This document shows, piece after piece, positions 5,883 to 9,107 of a stretch of DNA of 9,107 nt (its first letter is position 1; each line of letters opens with the position of its first letter). The stretch spans positions 1 through 9,107 of the forward strand of contig JADYYZ010000069.1 of the NCBI GenBank assembly GCA_020853405.1, given 5' to 3'. The notes below the pieces were generated by a model, which did not search any database, was not told where the DNA came from, and worked only from the letters and a program-made list of their open reading frames with translations. A program made the translations under genes and the position numbers. The stretch is from Acetobacteraceae bacterium (GTDB lineage: Bacteria > Pseudomonadota > Alphaproteobacteria > Acetobacterales > Acetobacteraceae).

Positions 5883-6598
5883 ACCGCGGCGATCTCGCGC
5901 ACCAGTTTGCGCAGCACCGCCTTGCGGAAATCGTCGAAATCCTCGGCCACGACCAGGAACGCGCCGGCGCCGCCGATCACGCTGTCGCGGTAATACACAT
6001 CGAGCGGAACCGGGGGCAGCCGGCCGAAGGTCGGCCGGTCGTTGATGATCGGCAGGCCGTTGATGGTGATCCCGGAGGCCACCGCCCGGTCACGGTACAT
6101 TTCCGCCGGCGGGCCTGAATTGTTGACGCCATCGCCCGAGACGTCGATCACCTGGCGGGTGCCTTCGAACGGTGCCGCCGCCAGGGCATCGAGCGAGAAC
6201 GACAGCGCCCCCGATACCGAGGTCCAGCGCATCGCAACGCGCGGCGCCTCGGCGATCGCCTCGCCGAACCGCCGCGCATCCGCCTCCCCGCCGATCCGCG
6301 CCCACGGCACCACCAGGCGCTGGTAGTCCCAGCCTGCCCATTCGACATAGGCAAGCCCGATCGCGCCGCTGGTCCCGGCCCGGATCGCCGCCAGCACGCG
6401 CGGATTGGCCAGCGCCTCGATATAGCCCTGGCGCTGCAGCCGCGCCTCGTCGTCGTCGATCGAGCGCGAGACATCGACCGCCAGCACCAGCAGGAGATCG
6501 ACCGGATCGCCCGCCTGCGCTCGCGCGCGCCGCGGCAGGGCCAGCGGCAGCAGGCTGCCGGCGGCGGCGCGCACGCTGGCGCGGCGGGTGATGCGCAT
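5837..6598 (-). CDS. DUF1194 family secreted protein with von Willebrand A-like metal site
   Basis: This 253-residue protein has an N-terminal export signal. MRITRRASVRAAAG followed by a short hydrophobic run and a likely cleavage after ARA (near residue 27) looks like a Sec or weak twin-arginine signal. The mature part starts DLLLVLAVDVSRSID. DxSxS (Asp42, Ser44, Ser46), Thr126 in RWTS and Asp156 in VIDVSGDG fit a MIDAS-type divalent-metal site. VDVSRSID, EWAGW and DVSGDGVNNSGP are characteristic of the DUF1194 family, which has no established function; a periplasmic binding or scaffolding role is inference. The tail is Gly/Pro/Ala-rich. It starts 44 bp after the acyltransferase gene on the same strand and may be cotranscribed with the lipid A genes. 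No clear Shine-Dalgarno precedes the ATG. Its end overlaps ampG by 46 bp tail to tail. Confidence 0.88.
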   Translation of the reverse strand: MRITRRASVRAAAGSLLPLALPRRARAQAGDPVDLLLVLAVDVSRSIDDDEARLQRQGYIEALANPRVLAAIRAGTSGAIGLAYVEWAGWDYQRLVVPWARIGGEADARRFGEAIAEAPRVAMRWTSVSGALSFSLDALAAAPFEGTRQVIDVSGDGVNNSGPPAEMYRDRAVASGITINGLPIINDRPTFGRLPPVPLDVYYRDSVIGGAGAFLVVAEDFDDFRKAVLRKLVREIAAVQPSPGAKGAAPGGG

Positions 6599-6642
6599 CG
6601 GCGCAGTCTATGCCGGCCGGCCCCGCAAATCGAATGACCCGC

Positions 6643-7578
6643 TCATCGCTGCCGACAGCTCGGCCGATAGATCGCCTTGTCGAAGCGGCGGTGCAGCCAC
6701 AGCCATTCCGCCGGGCGCTCGCGTGCCCAGGCCTCGAAGCGCGCGTTCATCGCCGCGGCGAGCAGCGCGATATCGGCCTGCGCCGAGCCGGTGGCCGGAT
6801 GGGGCAGCGCCGGCTCGACCAGCATCTGAAAGCGCGCGGGGCCTTCGCGCACGCAGCGGCCCATCACCAGCGGGCAGCCGAGCCGGAGCGCCAGCTGGGC
6901 GGCGGCCGGCGCCGTCATCGCCGGCCGGTCGAACAGCGGCGCCGCGATCCCGTCATTCATCTTCTGATCGCCCATCAGCGCCAGCAACCCGCCTGCGCGC
7001 AGATGCGCGATCGCGGCGCGCGCACCGCTGCTGCCCTTCGCCAGCAGCGGCGGCGCGCCGTTGCCGCGCACGGCCTCGCGCAGCCGCCGCACCCTGGCAT
7101 CGAGGTAGGGGTTCGCGATCGCGCGGTAGATCAGCGCGCAATCGATGCCAAGCCGGGCGGCAGCACCCGGCACTGCCTCCCAGTTGCCGAAATGGCCGGA
7201 AACCAGGATGCCCGGCCCGCCGCCCAGCAGCGGCGCGAGGTTCGCCGCGCCGGCGAGCGACCAGCCGAACCCTTCCGCGCCGTCGCGCCGCGCCATGATC
7301 GCCGGCAGGTTGGCGAACTCACCCCCGACGCGGCCCAGATTCTCCCACATCGCGCGGATCGTCGCGCGGCGGAATTCGCGGTCGCGGTCGGGAAAGGCGA
7401 TCGAGAGGTTGACCTCGGCCACCCGGCTGACCGGCAGCCTCGGGCCGATCGTGCGCAGCATCGCCCCACCGAGGTTGCTCGCCCGCACCGGCCCCATCGC
7501 GCGGCACAGCGCGAACAGCAGCGCCACCAGCGCCGCCTCGATCCGCCAGCGCAGGCCGAGCAGGAGCCTGGCCGTCAT
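6643..7578 (-). CDS. lpxL: Lipid A biosynthesis late acyltransferase (LpxL/HtrB family)
   Basis: Enzymes of this family transfer an acyl chain from acyl-ACP to the hydroxyl of a lipid A acyl chain at the cytoplasmic face of the inner membrane. The 311 residues match the family length. A hydrophobic N-terminal segment (about 13-27) anchors the protein. The HX4E catalytic motif is in SGHFGNWE (His129, Glu134). LYRAIANP-type substrate loop residues appear as ALIYRAIANPYLDARVRRLR (148-167), then MGDQKMNDGIAAPLFDRPA (202-220) and EWLWLHRRFD (291-300). The start ATG overlaps the lpxK stop as ATGA. GGAGGG touches the ATG with no spacer, too close for normal initiation, so termination-reinitiation from lpxK is likely. 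Whether it acts as LpxL, LpxM or a long-chain variant cannot be told from the sequence; the symbol is a family-level label. Confidence 0.9.
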   Translation of the reverse strand: MTARLLLGLRWRIEAALVALLFALCRAMGPVRASNLGGAMLRTIGPRLPVSRVAEVNLSIAFPDRDREFRRATIRAMWENLGRVGGEFANLPAIMARRDGAEGFGWSLAGAANLAPLLGGGPGILVSGHFGNWEAVPGAAARLGIDCALIYRAIANPYLDARVRRLREAVRGNGAPPLLAKGSSGARAAIAHLRAGGLLALMGDQKMNDGIAAPLFDRPAMTAPAAAQLALRLGCPLVMGRCVREGPARFQMLVEPALPHPATGSAQADIALLAAAMNARFEAWARERPAEWLWLHRRFDKAIYRPSCRQR

Positions 7579-8627
7579 CCCTCCAGGACGGCTGCGGGCA
7601 GGGGTTCCGGCGGGGCGCCGGCCGGCGGCTGGGCGGCGGCGGGCGGTGCCGGAAAGGCGCCCGGGAACAGCGGCGCCAGCAGCGCGTGCAGCGTCGCCGG
7701 GTCCGCCCATTCCAGCCGGGCGCCGACCACCCTGACCCGCGCCTGCCAGGCAGCGGGCAGGCGCACATAGTCCTTCGGCGTGCAGGCGAGCTCGGCCCGC
7801 AGCCGCTCCGCCTCGCGCGCCAGTGCGACGAGATCGCCGTCGTCGAACGGGTAGTGGTCGGCGAACACCTCGCGCCCGACGATGATCGCGCCGGCGGCAA
7901 GCAGCGTGTCGAAGAATTTCTGCGGGTTGGCGATGCCGGCAAAGGCCAGCACCGGCCTGCCCTCGACCGCGCGCGCGCCGTCGCCGGGAAGCAGCCGGGC
8001 GTGATGCACCGGCAGGTCGGGCGGCAGCGCCCGTGCCACCCCCGCCTCGTCGGCGCCGATCAGCACCGCCGCCTGGCAACGCGCCGCCCCGACCGCGACC
8101 GGTTCGCGCAACGGCCCGGCCGGGATCACCCTGCCATTGCCGAAGCCGGTGGCGCCATCGACCACCAGCAGGGTCAGCGTCTTGATCAGCGAGGGGTTCT
8201 GCAGCCCGTCATCCAGCACCAGAGCCTGGGCACCCTCGGCCACCGCGAGCCGGGCCGAGGCGCTGCGGTCGCGGCCGATCCAGGTCGGCGCGACCCGGGC
8301 CAGCAGCAGCGCCTCGTCGCCGACCGCGGTGCTGTCGTGCCGGTCGGGGTCGACCTTCAGCGGCCCCTTCTCGTGCCCGCCATAGCCGCTGCACAGCAGG
8401 TGTGCCGCGATCCCGCGCGCGCGGAGCAGGGCAGCGAGCTCCATCGCCACGGTGGTCTTGCCGGCGCCGCCGGCGGTGACATTGCCGCAGCAGATCACCG
8501 GCACCGGCGCCGTCCAGCCCGATCGCAGCAGGCGCTCGGCCGTCTGGCTCGCGTAGAAGCGGGCGAACGGCATCAGCAGCCTGGGCCAGGGCCCGTGTCC
8601 GTGGCGCCAGAATTCCGGCGCGCGCAT
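7575..8627 (-). CDS. lpxK: Tetraacyldisaccharide 4'-kinase (lipid A 4'-kinase)
   Basis: LpxK phosphorylates the 4' position of the lipid A disaccharide with ATP at the inner membrane, giving lipid IVA. The 350 residues begin MRAPEFWRHG, the usual LpxK opening. The P-loop is GNVTAGGAGKTTVAMELA (49-66, Lys57). Next come CSGYGG (79-84), GDEALLLA (103-110), LDDGLQNP (138-145, the DDGxQ signature), VIPAGPLREP (167-176), FAGIANPQKFF (229-239), FADHYPF (255-261) and TPKDYVRL (283-290). A Pro/Ala-rich tail follows about residue 324. The start is ambiguous: GAGGAGGG at 8649-8642 sits 14 nt before ATG 8627 but only 8 nt before an in-frame TTG at 8633, which would add two residues. I chose ATG because it fits the family N-terminus. 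It lies between waaA and the acyltransferase gene, overlapping the latter by 4 bp. Confidence 0.95.
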   Translation of the reverse strand: MRAPEFWRHGHGPWPRLLMPFARFYASQTAERLLRSGWTAPVPVICCGNVTAGGAGKTTVAMELAALLRARGIAAHLLCSGYGGHEKGPLKVDPDRHDSTAVGDEALLLARVAPTWIGRDRSASARLAVAEGAQALVLDDGLQNPSLIKTLTLLVVDGATGFGNGRVIPAGPLREPVAVGAARCQAAVLIGADEAGVARALPPDLPVHHARLLPGDGARAVEGRPVLAFAGIANPQKFFDTLLAAGAIIVGREVFADHYPFDDGDLVALAREAERLRAELACTPKDYVRLPAAWQARVRVVGARLEWADPATLHALLAPLFPGAFPAPPAAAQPPAGAPPEPLPAAVLEG

Positions 8628-8641
8628 GCGCAACTGCGCAA

Positions 8642-8649
8642 CCCTCCTC
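8642..8649 (-). promoter_or_regulatory. lpxK Shine-Dalgarno
   Basis: GAGGAGGG on the minus strand is the strongest ribosome binding site in the lipid A block. It lies between the waaA stop and lpxK. Its spacing is 8 nt to TTG 8633 and 14 nt to ATG 8627, so it favours the TTG start and leaves the choice open. Confidence 0.6.
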
Positions 8650-8669
8650 GTCTGGCCGGCGCCCCCGGC

Positions 8670-9107
8670 TCAGGCCAGGGGGAGCAACGGACGGATGGCG
8701 TCGGTGACGCGGTCCAGCACGCCGGCTTCGTGGGCCGCCAGGCCGGCGGCCGAGGCCCCCATCCTGGCAAGCCGGGCCGGATCGTTCAACAATTCCGTGA
8801 GGGCACCGGCCAGGGCCTCCGGCCCGGGCAGCTGAAGTGCCGCGCCGGCATCGACCAGCCGCGCCGCGATCGGCGCGAAATTCGCCATCAGCGGCCCGAA
8901 CGCGACGGCCGAACCAAGGCGGGCGGGTTCCAGCGGATTCTGGCCGCCGCCCGGCGCGATGAACGACTTGCCCATCACCACCAGCGGCGCCAGCCGATAG
9001 ACGAGGCCGAGCTCGCCGAGCGTATCGACGAGCCAGACCCTGCCGGCCGGGTCCTCGCCCGCGGCCCGGCGCGTGGCACCGCCGATCGCGGCGGCCAGGG
9101 CGGCGCC
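8670..9107 (-). CDS. waaA: 3-deoxy-D-manno-octulosonic acid (Kdo) transferase, C-terminal part (5' end beyond the window)
   Basis: WaaA (KdtA) transfers Kdo from CMP-Kdo to lipid IVA at the cytoplasmic face of the inner membrane. The last 145 residues are present; the frame is open to the right edge. Visible features of the GT-B C-terminal domain are VWLVDTLGELGLVYRLAP, then MGKSFIAPGGGQNPLEPARL and VAFGPLMANF, the usual WaaA nucleotide-sugar-binding end (GGxNPLEP, FGPxMxNF). The TGA at 8672-8670 is followed by a 42-bp gap to the lpxK ATG (36 bp if the TTG is used), so the two genes are probably in one operon. Whether the enzyme is mono- or bifunctional cannot be judged from this part. Confidence 0.95.
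   Translation of the reverse strand, partial: GAALAAAIGGATRRAAGEDPAGRVWLVDTLGELGLVYRLAPLVVMGKSFIAPGGGQNPLEPARLGSAVAFGPLMANFAPIAARLVDAGAALQLPGPEALAGALTELLNDPARLARMGASAAGLAAHEAGVLDRVTDAIRPLLPLA

Noticed and set aside
3866..6118. A 750-codon plus-strand open frame crossing mdh, the intergenic gap, ampG and part of the DUF1194 gene
   Set aside because: It is antisense to mdh, out of frame with ampG, very rich in Arg/Gly/Ala/His without domain motifs, and spans well-recognised genes. It is a GC-bias shadow.
6610..7770. A 386-codon plus-strand open frame opposite lpxL and the end of lpxK
   Set aside because: Low-complexity Arg/Ala/Gln-rich translation, antisense to two recognised genes.

Overview
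This is a GC-rich, gene-dense chromosomal window from an alphaproteobacterium. The mdh-sucCD-sucA gene order, a kdtA/waaA-lpxK-lpxL lipid A block, and the style of the AmpG, DUF1194 and LpxK proteins suggest Rhodospirillales, perhaps Acetobacteraceae. The family-level guess is an inference from protein style and GC bias, not from a marker gene. I see no tRNA, rRNA, CRISPR array, insertion sequence or prophage gene. Nearly all of the window is ordinary core metabolism and cell-envelope biology.

Region 1 (1-4393, minus strand) is a TCA-cycle block read right to left: malate dehydrogenase (mdh), a small AhpD-like CxxC protein, succinyl-CoA synthetase beta and alpha (sucC, sucD), and the start of the 2-oxoglutarate dehydrogenase E1 gene (sucA), which runs off the left edge. 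The order mdh-sucCD-sucA is classical for alphaproteobacteria. The extra AhpD-like gene between mdh and sucC is the most interesting part of the window. In Mycobacterium tuberculosis, AhpD is reduced by lipoamide-bearing E2 and E3 subunits, and those are the partners of the sucA product. sucC and sucD are separated by one base, and the Shine-Dalgarno of sucD lies inside sucC. By contrast, 175 bp separate sucD from sucA. That gap holds a 13-bp tandem repeat and a candidate promoter.

Region 2 (4394-4592) is a divergent intergenic space with two directly adjacent inverted repeats. It presumably holds the promoters for the mdh operon and for ampG.

Region 3 (4593-5882, plus strand) is a single AmpG-like muropeptide permease gene, the only plus-strand gene. 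Its 3' end overlaps the next gene tail to tail by 46 bp.

Region 4 (5837-9107, minus strand) is an envelope block read right to left: waaA/kdtA (Kdo transferase, 5' end off the window), lpxK (lipid A 4'-kinase), an lpxL/htrB-type acyltransferase that overlaps lpxK by ATGA, and a secreted DUF1194 protein with a von Willebrand A-like metal site. Kdo transfer, 4'-phosphorylation and late acylation are consecutive or adjacent steps of Kdo2-lipid A synthesis. AmpG next door recycles peptidoglycan, so the right half of the window is devoted to the cell envelope.
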